Shown: positions 1 to 7,544 of the stretch, piece by piece
How the letters are laid out: every line of letters begins with the position of its first letter
How positions within the stretch are numbered: the first letter of the stretch is position 1
Source of the DNA: a virus
DNA length: 33,260 bases
IMG/VR virus record: IMGVR_UViG_3300010938_000075
Coordinates: 235 to 33,494 of that record
Reading direction: 5' to 3' (one strand)
Notes under the pieces: model-generated
What the model was told of the DNA's origin: nothing
Databases searched by the model: none
Seen by the model: only the letters and a program-made list of their open reading frames with translations
Translations under genes and position numbers: made by a program

Positions 1-1862
1 AGTACATGTCCAATGCAAGGGACGCTCATCGTGAGATCGGTCAGACTAAGCCGATCAAGGTTACTGCACCGACACAGTTTGACCCAACATTCAGAGTCAG
101 AGACTTCGGTCCAGGCGTGAGTCCAGAGCGCATCGAGAATGTCTTTGTTCTTTACGGAGCCTCGACAAAGCGTCAGTCAAACAAACAGACAGGCGGCTTC
201 GGCATCGGTGCCAAGTCTGCTTGGGCTTATACTGATTCATTCACTATCACGACTTACATTGACGGCACGCTGCGTCGATATGTAGCACATACAGGATCGG
301 ACAAAGTCGGTCGTCTTGATCTTATCGAGACTTCAAAAACTTCCGAAGCCAACGGTACACTGATCGAGATTGCCGTCAATCCCAGAGATATCACAGAGTT
401 TCAAGTCTCTGCGACTCGTGCTGCATTGTTTTGGTCAAGCGATGAGACTCCAGAACTTTTGAACGCTCCGGTTCTTAATGCGCCCAAAGGCTTTGATTTT
501 GGTGCTTTGAAGGTTTTCTCTTCTAGCATGTGGCCTTATCAAATGCATTCGTCAATCGGTAGCATCGGAGCCTTTGTTATCGATGGCATCCCCTACCCGA
601 TTGAGAATCATCACACAGAGCTTTGTCCTTTGATCGAGTCTGTTCGTGACAAGATACAAGGTCGAATGCTTATCACCATTCCCAATGGCATCGTGCAAGT
701 ATCTGCAAGCCGTGAGAAGCTTGACGACTCAGAGGTGACTCGCAAAGGTCTTCAAAGAGTGTTCACAAAGATCAACACAGAACTTGAGAAGTATTTAAAT
801 GATCGAATGCAAGCGATTGATTCAGTTGAGACTTTTGTAAAGACCTACGGCGAGTTGCATAAGTTCTTCACGCTGCGCGATGCAGAGTACAAGGGCTTCA
901 AGTTTGACGGTCGGTACTTACTGTCTGATCTTTTTAAGGATGTCAATCTTTGGGTTCACACAATGCGTTGTGGCAAGCTGTACTCGAACGTCAATCGAAA
1001 TGGTATCATGATAGAAGAGTTTCACAATGTTTATTTCAATCCAGGTACCGACACGAAGGTCAATGTTAACCGACGCATTCGAGAGCTACTGGCTAAGGGA
1101 GTCAAGCAAGTCTTGGTTCTTGAGGCAGGCCAGACTCCTAATGCACCGACAGCATTGAAGACTATCAAAAAGATATTTCCTTTGAAAGACTTCTTGGCGT
1201 TACCTTTCACAGTACCTCCACGATCACCAAAGGCTGCCAAGCTTGCTAAGCAAGCGTCACAGCAAACATTCCACGACTTGAGTGGAGCATACAAGACCGT
1301 TCGATATGATACCGCTATCGGTCGATCATCACGCCCGAACATTCAGGTATGGATTGACCTAGACACCTTCCATAAGGACCGCAAGCGCATCGGTAACATC
1401 ATCGACTGGGCACAACAAAAGAAACTAGGCTTTGACTTCATGGCAGTATCAAAGTCCACAGCTAAGATTCTTGCTTATACTGAGAACTTCATCGAGTTTG
1501 GTGAATGGCTCAAAGGTCTTTCTATCGATGTTAAGACCCGAAGCGGCATGATCAAGAATGCTCGTAAGTATGACAAGTTCGTAGAGGTTCTCAAAACGAT
1601 AAACATCAAAAATAAATTCTTGACTAAGATGATAGACCTTTATAAGATAGCAGACAGTGGTGACTATGTCCCCGAAGAGGTAGAGAAACTCTTCGAGGCA
1701 GATGACAAGTTTCAAGAGTTCTTGAAGCTTGACAAGGAACTTGCGAAGTACGCAAAGGCCTTGCCACTACTTGAGACTATGGAAGGCTATCACTTGGCGC
1801 GTGCTGATAAGGCTGAGCTAGCGTTCTATGTAAAGGCGAAGTTAGATAGTATCGGACTTTAA
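1..1862 (+). CDS. rIIA: rIIA-like GHKL ATPase-fold protein, 5' end outside window
   Basis: Homologue of phage T4 rIIA, a membrane-associated protein acting with rIIB in lysis control and exclusion of competing phages; the biochemical role is not settled. Seen: the GHKL ATP-binding (Bergerat) signatures at the very start. The open frame continues to the window edge: the first two bases (AG) can end a Glu codon, giving E-Y-M-S-N-A-R-D-A, an intact N-box (ExxxNAxDA). It is followed by a G1 box (DFGPGVS) and a G2-like loop (GGFGIGAKSAWAY). The ATG at base 6 therefore lies inside the N-box and is not the real start; the gene begins upstream of the window. 618 residues follow that ATG, and the C-terminal half is helical and Lys-rich. 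It ends 28 nt before rIIB, which supports the pair. Hsp90/MutL-type ATPases are the alternative fold relatives, but the rIIB neighbour makes rIIA the best name. Confidence 0.85.
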   Translation, partial: YMSNARDAHREIGQTKPIKVTAPTQFDPTFRVRDFGPGVSPERIENVFVLYGASTKRQSNKQTGGFGIGAKSAWAYTDSFTITTYIDGTLRRYVAHTGSDKVGRLDLIETSKTSEANGTLIEIAVNPRDITEFQVSATRAALFWSSDETPELLNAPVLNAPKGFDFGALKVFSSSMWPYQMHSSIGSIGAFVIDGIPYPIENHHTELCPLIESVRDKIQGRMLITIPNGIVQVSASREKLDDSEVTRKGLQRVFTKINTELEKYLNDRMQAIDSVETFVKTYGELHKFFTLRDAEYKGFKFDGRYLLSDLFKDVNLWVHTMRCGKLYSNVNRNGIMIEEFHNVYFNPGTDTKVNVNRRIRELLAKGVKQVLVLEAGQTPNAPTALKTIKKIFPLKDFLALPFTVPPRSPKAAKLAKQASQQTFHDLSGAYKTVRYDTAIGRSSRPNIQVWIDLDTFHKDRKRIGNIIDWAQQKKLGFDFMAVSKSTAKILAYTENFIEFGEWLKGLSIDVKTRSGMIKNARKYDKFVEVLKTINIKNKFLTKMIDLYKIADSGDYVPEEVEKLFEADDKFQEFLKLDKELAKYAKALPLLETMEGYHLARADKAELAFYVKAKLDSIGL

Positions 1863-1890
1863 TTTAAGGCATAACCAAAGGAAGGTTTTT

Positions 1891-2808
1891 ATGTCACAAG
1901 TTAACTACATGATCACAAAGGATGCGTTGAGCGTGAGTTTCGACGGTCAGTATCACACGATCAAGCGAGGCGATAGCCGATACGCACGAGTGGTTGAGGC
2001 AATCAAGCAAGGTAATCTTGCAGACATTCCAACAATCGTAGATCTTAGCAAAGGTCTTGAGATTGGTGGATTGATCTTAAAAGACGGCATCGTGATGACA
2101 AAAGAAGGCGAAGCTTTACCGGCTGCGTTGAACGAGCGCATCATTGAGTTTCGTGATGAAGGCTTGCCCTTTGAACACTTGCTCAAGTTCTGGGAAAACC
2201 TCAAACAAAATCCAAGCTTTCGAGCACGAGAGCAACTGTTCAAGTTCTTGGAGCACAACGGACATCCGTTGACCGAAGATGGTTGTTTCGTAGCTTATCG
2301 CGGAGTAACTGAAGACTTCAAAGACATTCACACAAAGACTTTTAACAATGCCCCAGGTTCTGTCTGCGAGATGCCCCGAGAGCAAGTGGACGACGACCCT
2401 ACCCGAACGTGCAGCGTAGGCCTTCACGTCGCAGCGTGGGAGTATGCGTCTGACTTCGGTCCTCAAAAGATTGAGGTCAAGGTCAATCCCAAAGACGTGG
2501 TTGCCGTACCGATTGACTACAATGGTCAGAAGATGCGAGTCTGTAAGTTTGAAGTCTTGAAGGCATGCGAAAAACCAATCGAGAATCAAGCCTTGTACGG
2601 TCGTGAGAATCAGTCTTCAAAAGATATCTTTGAATTAGATGAAGAAGAGTTAGCTAGTTGTGATCACGACTATGACACTATTGTTCAACTTGCTAGAGAA
2701 TTTTCAGATAGATACGAAGGTCAAGCTTTGATCAATAGAATCTCTGAAGAGACTTACCATGATGAGGACTATAGTGAAGAAGTTCTTACAGAAGAAGGGA
2801 TGTTCTAA
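1891..2808 (+). CDS. rIIB: rIIB-like protein
   Basis: Partner of the upstream rIIA homologue; in T4 both products are needed for rII functions at the host membrane. The 305-aa protein shows the typical rIIB layout. The N-terminal ~70 residues resemble a small domain with 'YHTIKRGDSRYARVVEAIKQG'-type spacing (Tyr/Arg rich). The central block (about residues 85-190) contains FLEHNGHPLTEDGCFVAYR and a CSVGLHVAAWEYASDFG segment, both characteristic of rIIB proteins. The C-terminal ~70 residues are acidic and probably flexible. The start is well set: an AAGGAAGG Shine-Dalgarno lies just upstream (about 1877-1884) with good spacing. The stop overlaps the next gene's start (TAATG), indicating translational coupling into the envelope-protein genes. 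Confidence 0.85.
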   Translation: MSQVNYMITKDALSVSFDGQYHTIKRGDSRYARVVEAIKQGNLADIPTIVDLSKGLEIGGLILKDGIVMTKEGEALPAALNERIIEFRDEGLPFEHLLKFWENLKQNPSFRAREQLFKFLEHNGHPLTEDGCFVAYRGVTEDFKDIHTKTFNNAPGSVCEMPREQVDDDPTRTCSVGLHVAAWEYASDFGPQKIEVKVNPKDVVAVPIDYNGQKMRVCKFEVLKACEKPIENQALYGRENQSSKDIFELDEEELASCDHDYDTIVQLAREFSDRYEGQALINRISEETYHDEDYSEEVLTEEGMF

Positions 2809-3233
2809 TGAAAACTTTAATCGTAACACTGGCTTTCCTGATGTCAAGCGCAGCATTCGGCCATGAGTGCTGCCCTAAACCAGAGTGCCAGCAATCTAAA
2901 CCGAAGGTTATCACTCGAACAAAGGTCGTTGAGAAGGTCGTTGAAAAACCTGTCCCAGTGATCGTTGAGCAAGAACGAGTGAAGGTAGTCCCTCAGATTA
3001 TACCTGTAAAGGTAACTCAAACGGTTTACCGAAATGTTCAAAAGAAAAACCGAATCTCTTTGCTAGGCGGCACTGGACCGACACGAGTATCCATAACTCA
3101 GTCTGAAGTAAGACTTGAGCGTGGCGTGGTAGTGGGAGCACAGTATCAGCGCATGCTTGGAGATAGTTTGTCCGTAGGTGTACAGGTTCAAAGTAACGAA
3201 ACCGTCCTTGGCTCTGTAGGCCTGGACTTTTAA
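2808..3233 (+). CDS. exported Val/Lys-rich protein with beta-type C-terminus
   Basis: Not a family I can name. A 141-aa product with a Sec signal peptide (residues 1-18, probable cleavage after AAFG), then a Cys-containing stretch (HECCPKPEC), then a repetitive charged/Val segment (about 33-80: KVVEKVVEKPVP and similar) likely to span periplasm as an extended rod. The last ~60 residues alternate hydrophobic and polar residues and end in ...VGLDF; a terminal Phe is the usual recognition signal of outer-membrane beta proteins. The C-terminal pattern R-x-LGD-xxx-(V/I)GV-...-N-...-LG-x-VG-x-x-F recurs in the protein at 25577-25993, so the two look like members of one phage family. The start overlaps the rIIB stop. 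An envelope-spanning or outer-membrane role is inference. Confidence 0.7.
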   Translation: MKTLIVTLAFLMSSAAFGHECCPKPECQQSKPKVITRTKVVEKVVEKPVPVIVEQERVKVVPQIIPVKVTQTVYRNVQKKNRISLLGGTGPTRVSITQSEVRLERGVVVGAQYQRMLGDSLSVGVQVQSNETVLGSVGLDF

Positions 3234-3246
3234 TAGGAAAAGTAAA

Positions 3247-4104
3247 GTGAAAAAGTATATTATTGTAACTCTTTCGAGTTTGGCCTTGGTCGGTTGTGGG
3301 AAGTACTTTGATACCGAACCACTCCCCGAAAAAGACAGCTATCCAGTACAAGCTCAACCAATCAATATCGAAATCTTTATTGAAGGCGATCAGATTAATA
3401 ATTCTAATAATAATGTAGCCGAAGGTGGAAGTGTGATTGATAGCGGTAACAGTTCAAACACTAATACCAACACGAACACTAATCAGTTAAGCGCTGAAGT
3501 TGACTTTGATTTGGATTTTGACTTCAACATTTACCTTGAAGGCGGAGAAGATTACTTCAAGCGTGTAAAGCGTGACCGCACCCGAGCACCTAATCGTTGC
3601 GAAGACCCACAGCCAGGTCGTCACTTGCTCTGCCATGTGTATGACTTCAACGGTCGTACTCAACTGGCTACACAGCTCGACTCAGCACCGCACTTGGGGT
3701 CATTTTACATGGATACTTTTGATGTCACTGCCCGAGACTGGCAACAAGGATTCCCAAAATTTCCAGCAAGTCTGTCTCACTTGCGAGAAAATTATGCGGT
3801 TCGATGCTTCGCAAAGCTCCGAGTTACTCACGCAGGTCAGCACACTTTCTCTATTACATCCGATGATGGTATGAGAGTTTTGTTGAACAACTCGCCAGTG
3901 GTTCAAGATGATGGCCTACATGCACCAAGGACTGCAAGCGCAATGACCAACCTAGTTGCGGGATTGTATAACATGGAAGTTCAGTGGTTCCAAGGACCTC
4001 GTACTCAAATTGCTGCGGAGCTTAAGTGGGCAACACCGAGTAATACAACTCTTCGTTACATTACTCCAAGCGATATGCAAAAAGCTAAGAAACTTTGTAA
4101 GTAA
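3247..4104 (+). CDS. PA14-domain lipoprotein
   Basis: Predicted lipoprotein of 285 aa starting at GTG with an AGGAAAAG ribosome site. The signal peptide carries a clear lipobox (LVGC, Cys17). Residues ~55-85 are a low-complexity linker (SNTNTNTNTN) followed by an acidic DFDLDFDF block. The C-terminal part, roughly 130-275, matches a PA14 domain: a strand ending in TFSITSDDGMRVLLNNSPVV, then LVAGLYNMEVQWFQG and AAELKWATPS, in the standard order (SDDGMRV, later G-Y-x-x-x-V-x-W/Y, later L-x-W). PA14 domains bind carbohydrate in adhesins and glycosidases, often through the DD pair seen here. Known: the fold and lipidation. Inferred: a surface or periplasmic glycan-binding role during infection, perhaps shielding the receptor or binding the host wall. 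It sits between an exported protein and a lipoprotein protease, forming an envelope-directed operon. Confidence 0.8.
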   Translation: MKKYIIVTLSSLALVGCGKYFDTEPLPEKDSYPVQAQPINIEIFIEGDQINNSNNNVAEGGSVIDSGNSSNTNTNTNTNQLSAEVDFDLDFDFNIYLEGGEDYFKRVKRDRTRAPNRCEDPQPGRHLLCHVYDFNGRTQLATQLDSAPHLGSFYMDTFDVTARDWQQGFPKFPASLSHLRENYAVRCFAKLRVTHAGQHTFSITSDDGMRVLLNNSPVVQDDGLHAPRTASAMTNLVAGLYNMEVQWFQGPRTQIAAELKWATPSNTTLRYITPSDMQKAKKLCK

Positions 4105-4118
4105 AAAATAGATATGTG

Positions 4119-4152
4119 GCCCCGAGTATCTTAAAAAACCTCCCATCGGGGC
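4119..4152 (+). other. intergenic hairpin ahead of the subtilase gene
   Basis: GCCCCGA at 4119-4125 pairs with TCGGGGC at 4146-4152 (7 perfect GC-rich pairs, 20-nt loop containing an A6 run). A short CCTTTT follows, then the GGGAG ribosome site of the subtilase gene. The T-run is too short for a confident terminator; it may be a partial terminator or an mRNA-processing/stability element between the two lipoprotein genes. Confidence 0.45.
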
Positions 4153-4169
4153 ACCTTTTGGGAGAATTT

Positions 4170-4874
4170 ATGAAGCTGATTCTGTTCTTAATGATCTTAC
4201 TGATGGGCGGTTGTTTTACCGCTCAAGGCGAAAAAGCAGAGATACTAGTTTTTGTTATCGACACAGGCATATCCCCAAAAGTCCCTCAGTTTAAGGGTTA
4301 TCTTTCTAAAACAAATTCTAAGAATGATCTAATAGATGAACACGGTCACGGCACTCACATCACAGGCTTGATACTTTTCGGTCGTTACTTAAAAGATCCA
4401 GTATGTAAAGAGGTAAAGATAGTGTCTTGCCGTTTCTTTTGTAAAAATTCACGAGTAACCACAGCCGATTGTTTTCGCAAGGCTCGCCTAGCAAAGGCTA
4501 ATTTTGTTAATTTTTCAGGTGGTGGAATAGAATATATGGCGGAAGAACATGCCGAACTCAAGCTCTTAGTTAAAGTGTCAAAGGTTGTTGTGGCGGCAGG
4601 GAATGAAAAGTTTAATCTCAAGGAGAAGTCTTATTATCCTGCAAGTTTAAATCTTGAAGGTATGGACATAGTTGCGAATGGTACCTCTGAATCAGATAAG
4701 GCTTCGTCATCTAACTATGGTCTGCCTAACCTGCATTGGGTAGATGGTAGAGGGGTTTTTTCATACACCCCAAGCGGTTCTATTGGAGTGATGGAAGGTA
4801 CTTCTCAAGCTGCTGCGTTAAGAACGCATGAGCTTGTGAAAGAAGCGTGTCAGCGTTTACGATCTTCTAAATGA
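4170..4874 (+). CDS. subtilisin-like serine protease, lipoprotein
   Basis: Small S8-family (subtilase) endopeptidase, 234 aa from the ATG at 4170, chosen because a GGGAG site precedes it and a lipoprotein signal (lipobox LMGGC, Cys15) begins there. A GTG 54 nt upstream is open but would put the hairpin at 4119-4152 inside the gene. The catalytic triad is complete and in S8 order: Asp31 in VIDTGI, His60 in the HGHGTH block, Ser212 in EGTSQAA; Asn145 in VAAGNE supplies the oxyanion hole. There is no propeptide of the usual ~80 residues, and the domain is shorter than bacterial subtilisins (~275 aa), so this is a minimal version. Lipidation places it on the periplasmic side of a membrane or the cell surface. 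Role inferred: degradation of envelope or competing-phage proteins. The last 25 nt overlap the convergent gene at 4850. Confidence 0.85.
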   Translation: MKLILFLMILLMGGCFTAQGEKAEILVFVIDTGISPKVPQFKGYLSKTNSKNDLIDEHGHGTHITGLILFGRYLKDPVCKEVKIVSCRFFCKNSRVTTADCFRKARLAKANFVNFSGGGIEYMAEEHAELKLLVKVSKVVVAAGNEKFNLKEKSYYPASLNLEGMDIVANGTSESDKASSSNYGLPNLHWVDGRGVFSYTPSGSIGVMEGTSQAAALRTHELVKEACQRLRSSK

Positions 4875-5062
4875 TCTTTAATTTCTTGAATTAGTTTAGG
4901 ACTCAAGACTTCAAGGCAGTTACGATTCTTGTACCTAGCAATAGGTTTTTCAAGTAAAGTGTAAACTTCGTCTAGCGTTAAGCCAAACTCTAACTTGTCG
5001 CCGTAAGCTAACAGGTGAACTAATTCAACTAAGAGTTTCTCACGCTCTGTTAGCCTACGCAT
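4850..5062 (-). CDS. small protein of unknown function, 70 aa
   Basis: No family recognised. Predicted mostly helical and highly charged (MRRLTEREKLLVELVHLLAYG at the start, EIKDHLEDRKR at the end). Its start lies inside the 3' end of the Rrf2-type gene (13-nt overlap) and it is the last gene of the leftward operon. It overlaps the subtilase gene by 25 nt tail to tail. The overlapping start suggests translational coupling to the regulator, so it could be an accessory to it; that is only positional inference. Confidence 0.6.
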   Translation of the reverse strand: MRRLTEREKLLVELVHLLAYGDKLEFGLTLDEVYTLLEKPIARYKNRNCLEVLSPKLIQEIKDHLEDRKR

Positions 5063-5418
5063 GAAAGAGCCTTGATCTGCCCAACGGCAGCGATCACTTC
5101 TGCGTGCCTAGCAAGTGGTAGCTGAGCGCCTTCGGGAGATTGAACTGCCACCTTCAAGGTCTTTGCTGCTTCAACTGCATGCATAACATCAAGCAGCGAC
5201 AAGGTAGAAAGATCTTGGCTAGCAACACATCCCCCACCAGGACCACGAACGCTTCGGATCAACCCTTTAATTCTAAGAAGCCGAGCAACTTGTTGCAAGA
5301 ACTTCTCATCCAAGAGGTTTCGATTTGCCACCTCTTTGATCTTTACAGGTCTACCACTCTGATTCTGCGCAATATCTTGCAGTAACACCAAAGCATATTG
5401 TACTTTTGCGGTTAACAT
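5050..5418 (-). CDS. Rrf2/IscR-family transcriptional regulator
   Basis: 122-aa winged-helix DNA-binding protein of the Rrf2 family. Signatures: the N-terminal LTAKVQYALVLLQDIA helix, a helix-turn-helix (VKIKEVANRNLLDEKFLQQVARLLRIKGLI, about residues 25-54), the wing GPGGGCVAS (about 59-67), and a dimerisation helix ending in VMHAVE. Bacterial members (IscR, NsrR, CymR, RirA) regulate iron-sulfur, nitric oxide or cysteine responses. IscR and NsrR bind a cluster with three closely spaced Cys near residues 90-105. Here only two Cys are present (one in the wing, one four residues from the end), so a cluster-binding mode is unlikely; it may act as an apo-type repressor. It is one nt downstream of the trypsin-like protease gene. 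Whether it controls phage or host promoters cannot be told from sequence. Confidence 0.8.
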   Translation of the reverse strand: MLTAKVQYALVLLQDIAQNQSGRPVKIKEVANRNLLDEKFLQQVARLLRIKGLIRSVRGPGGGCVASQDLSTLSLLDVMHAVEAAKTLKVAVQSPEGAQLPLARHAEVIAAVGQIKALSCVG

Positions 5419-5419
5419 C

Positions 5420-6163
5420 TTAGTTACCTCCTAAGAACTCTCGAAGGATTTCGAGAGGAATAAATAAACTTCCGTACACTTTACTTCTATCTTTGAACTC
5501 TTCTCTTGTTTTAGCCGATGAAAGAAGGTTAGACATAACACCAACAACCTCCCCGTCTTGATTAACCACAGCGGCACCACTGATACCGTACCATGCGAGC
5601 ATGTTTGACTCGTTGTATACCCCTAGTAAGAAGACCTCATGCTTCTTGATCACGCCTCTTAAATTTACAGGCCCACCTTGAGGAAAGCCATAAGAGGATA
5701 CGACTTGCTGCATCTTATAATCTTTCGCAATCTTTAGCGCTTTCTTTACTTTAATCTTCGCGTAGATAAGGCATAGGTCAGAGTTTTGAGATACTCTTAA
5801 AATTTGTCCAGGACCAACCCCGCCGCCACGCTTTTCTACCTCTACATAAGAAAAGTTGTACATGTTCTGTCCGTAGGTCTTTCGATCTTCAGGCTTTAGA
5901 ATTGCGCCAGCACAGACGTGTTTATTAGTTACTATGTATGCACCGCGCTCTGTCAGACCGACAACGAAGCCAGTACCCGAACCGCACTGATTATTATAAG
6001 GGCAAGCTATAATCTTTACTGTTGCGTCTTTCACCATCTCTTCTATATTAGTAGCTCTGTAGACTTTGTATCTTTTGTACAGATCACGAAGCCCCCCAAG
6101 AACACCAACTGTAAGTAAAACAACTAGGCTTATTTTTATCGTTTTGTAGGCTAATCTTTTCAT
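5420..6163 (-). CDS. membrane-anchored trypsin-like serine protease
   Basis: 247-aa chymotrypsin/HtrA-fold (trypsin-like) protease. One N-terminal transmembrane helix (about residues 9-27, preceded by MKRLAYKTIK) anchors it with the protease domain outside the cytoplasm. The catalytic triad reads His82 (VTNKHVC), Asp129 (NSDLCLI) and Ser195 (YGISGAAVV); GSGTGFVV before the His and VVGVMS after the Ser are typical. No PDZ domain follows, so it is a stripped-down DegP/DegS-like enzyme of about the minimum length for the fold. Four Cys (54, 60, 84, 131) could form periplasmic disulfides. It lies 1 nt from the upstream gene and 1 nt from the Rrf2 gene, so it is cotranscribed. Substrate unknown. 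Together with the subtilase, the phage carries two extracytoplasmic serine proteases of different folds. Confidence 0.85.
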   Translation of the reverse strand: MKRLAYKTIKISLVVLLTVGVLGGLRDLYKRYKVYRATNIEEMVKDATVKIIACPYNNQCGSGTGFVVGLTERGAYIVTNKHVCAGAILKPEDRKTYGQNMYNFSYVEVEKRGGGVGPGQILRVSQNSDLCLIYAKIKVKKALKIAKDYKMQQVVSSYGFPQGGPVNLRGVIKKHEVFLLGVYNESNMLAWYGISGAAVVNQDGEVVGVMSNLLSSAKTREEFKDRSKVYGSLFIPLEILREFLGGN

Positions 6164-6164
6164 G

Positions 6165-6416
6165 CTAATTATAGTGGTTACTATCTCCTGTATTCTGGTC
6201 TCTGACCAACTCTGAAAAGAAATTAACCACGCTTTCGAGCGTATTTAATTCTTCTTTCATTTGTTGAACAGCAGGGTGCTCGTCTCCAAGGTCTTTTCTA
6301 ACTTGTAGATAGATATTAGTCTTATCTTGAAGGAAGATTGTCAACGCCTGTACCCCAGCCAAAAAGTTTTTTCGGTTTACTAAAAAGTTCTTCTTCTCTT
6401 TTTTATTCGATGACAT
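6165..6416 (-). CDS. small protein of unknown function, 83 aa
   Basis: No family recognised. A basic N-terminus (NKKEKKNFLVNRKNF) is followed by two predicted amphipathic helices (about 18-72) with heptad-like spacing of Leu/Val. No Cys, signal peptide or membrane segment is visible. Its start overlaps the clpP stop by 14 nt and its stop is 1 nt from the protease gene, so it is translated in a tight clpP-83aa-protease series and may be an adaptor or cofactor for one of them; that is positional inference. Confidence 0.6.
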   Translation of the reverse strand: MSSNKKEKKNFLVNRKNFLAGVQALTIFLQDKTNIYLQVRKDLGDEHPAVQQMKEELNTLESVVNFFSELVRDQNTGDSNHYN

Positions 6417-7002
6417 GGTCCACCAAGCCTAGTTCTAAAACTTCTTCTGCTGAAAGGTAGTAGTCCTTCTCGCAAATCTTAGCCCATCGCTTAGCGGAGG
6501 TTTTTCCGTTACTTAATGTTTCATACATCTTATACATTTGACGCTGCAACTGGATATTATGCTTGAAGTCGTTCTCGATCTCAGTCATAGTACCTTTAAC
6601 AACATCGCTCATCTGATGAACCATTACCCATGAATGAGCACCGACATAACGCTCATCACCGGCTGCAAGAATAAAAGTGGCCGCAGACATAATTTTGCCG
6701 AAGCCTCTAGTAATTACATGACAGGGTGAAGCTTTGATACGGTCAATGATACCCAACATGTCGTATACGGAACCGCCAAAAGAAGAGATTTCAATCTTCA
6801 CAGGCCTATCTTTTTCCTTATCAAACTCATCAAAAGCTTTCTGAATTAATTCAAGAGAGCCTTCATTGATCTCGTCAGTCAGATAAACCACTCGCTCTTT
6901 GAAATTAACGCCGTACTCGAAAATGTTTTCGTAGTGCGACGAATCTCTAGAGCGAGTATTTAGAGGTCTCTTCTTAGCCACGCTAAGCTTCCTGTTGCGC
7001 AA
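6403..7002 (-). CDS. ClpP-family serine peptidase
   Basis: 199-aa S14 peptidase. ClpP assembles as stacked rings and degrades unfolded proteins delivered by ClpX/ClpA; phage relatives also process proheads. All ClpP landmarks are present: EISSFGGSVYDMLGIID (substrate-groove strand/turn, about residues 71-87), catalytic Ser106 in GKIMSAATF, His129 in SWVMVHQM, and Asp180 in EKDYYLSAEEV with GLVDHV after it. The N-terminal ~30 residues are basic and disordered, unlike the short processed propeptide of bacterial ClpP. No ClpX-type ATPase is in the window. The gene overlaps the trigger-factor-like PPIase gene by 20 nt, reproducing the bacterial tig-clpP order. A prohead protease is possible, but the gene is 6 kb away from portal and on a different transcription unit, which argues for a host-directed or regulatory proteolysis role. 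Confidence 0.85.
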   Translation of the reverse strand: MRNRKLSVAKKRPLNTRSRDSSHYENIFEYGVNFKERVVYLTDEINEGSLELIQKAFDEFDKEKDRPVKIEISSFGGSVYDMLGIIDRIKASPCHVITRGFGKIMSAATFILAAGDERYVGAHSWVMVHQMSDVVKGTMTEIENDFKHNIQLQRQMYKMYETLSNGKTSAKRWAKICEKDYYLSAEEVLELGLVDHVIE

Positions 7003-7528
7003 CCGCCTGTTGTGTTTTTACTTTTTCCAGTTCGAACTGCTTTTGAAGCTCAAGAGCTTTCTCAGCTACGCGAGAAGGTACTTCGTTCAATACCTTGCGA
7101 ACGCATACTTCGAACTGAGCAGTCTTACCTGCAAGCTCTTTGCTCTGATAGTTCTCAGGAAACTTCACATCAAAAGTCTTTTCTTCACCGGCTTTCATAC
7201 CAAGAAGATTATTTTGGAAGTCTCCAAGGAACTGATGAACCTCCATGTCAACAAAAACGCCAACGCCAAGCCCGCCTTCAAAAGGTTTACCTTCTAGTGT
7301 TCCAACAAAATCAATGTATAAAATCGACTTTGATCCTACGGCACCGCCATCTTCACGCATGATAGACATAGAAGCCAGGTTTGAGGTCTCAAGCTTTAAG
7401 TTACGAATCTGCTGATTCACAACCATAGCCAAGCCTTGAACCATCTTCACCGCGTTTTCTGCTTGATCGACGATTTGATCTTGCATCTGACGCTTTGTCA
7501 TCTGTTTGCGAGCTTTGAATCCGCCCAT
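6983..7528 (-). CDS. trigger-factor-like FKBP-type peptidyl-prolyl isomerase
   Basis: 181-aa protein with an FKBP-type PPIase domain of the trigger-factor kind at about residues 75-160. It shows YIDFVGTLEGKPFEGG, then LLGMKAGEEKTFDVKFPENY, then KTAQFEVCVRKV; these are the conserved strands and the GxxxGExxxxxxxFPExY block of trigger factor. The ribosome-binding N-domain and the long C-domain of bacterial Tig are missing: instead there is a ~65-residue Gln/Lys-rich helical N-terminus and a ~30-residue Gln/Glu-rich coiled tail. Known: PPIases speed prolyl isomerisation and can act as chaperones. Inferred: a folding helper paired with the overlapping ClpP, or an assembly chaperone. A good AAGGAGAAG site precedes the ATG. 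Confidence 0.8.
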   Translation of the reverse strand: MGGFKARKQMTKRQMQDQIVDQAENAVKMVQGLAMVVNQQIRNLKLETSNLASMSIMREDGGAVGSKSILYIDFVGTLEGKPFEGGLGVGVFVDMEVHQFLGDFQNNLLGMKAGEEKTFDVKFPENYQSKELAGKTAQFEVCVRKVLNEVPSRVAEKALELQKQFELEKVKTQQAVAQQEA

Positions 7529-7544
7529 CTTCTTCTCCTTTTCG

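Noticed and set aside
1617-1648. TTGACT-17-TAAGAT on the plus strand inside rIIA
   Set aside because: It is in coding sequence about 240 nt before rIIB with no supporting feature, and rIIB is already coupled to rIIA.
4116-4169. GTG start adding 18 residues to the subtilase
   Set aside because: It would place a GC-rich hairpin in the gene and bury the lipoprotein signal; the ATG at 4170 has a good ribosome site.
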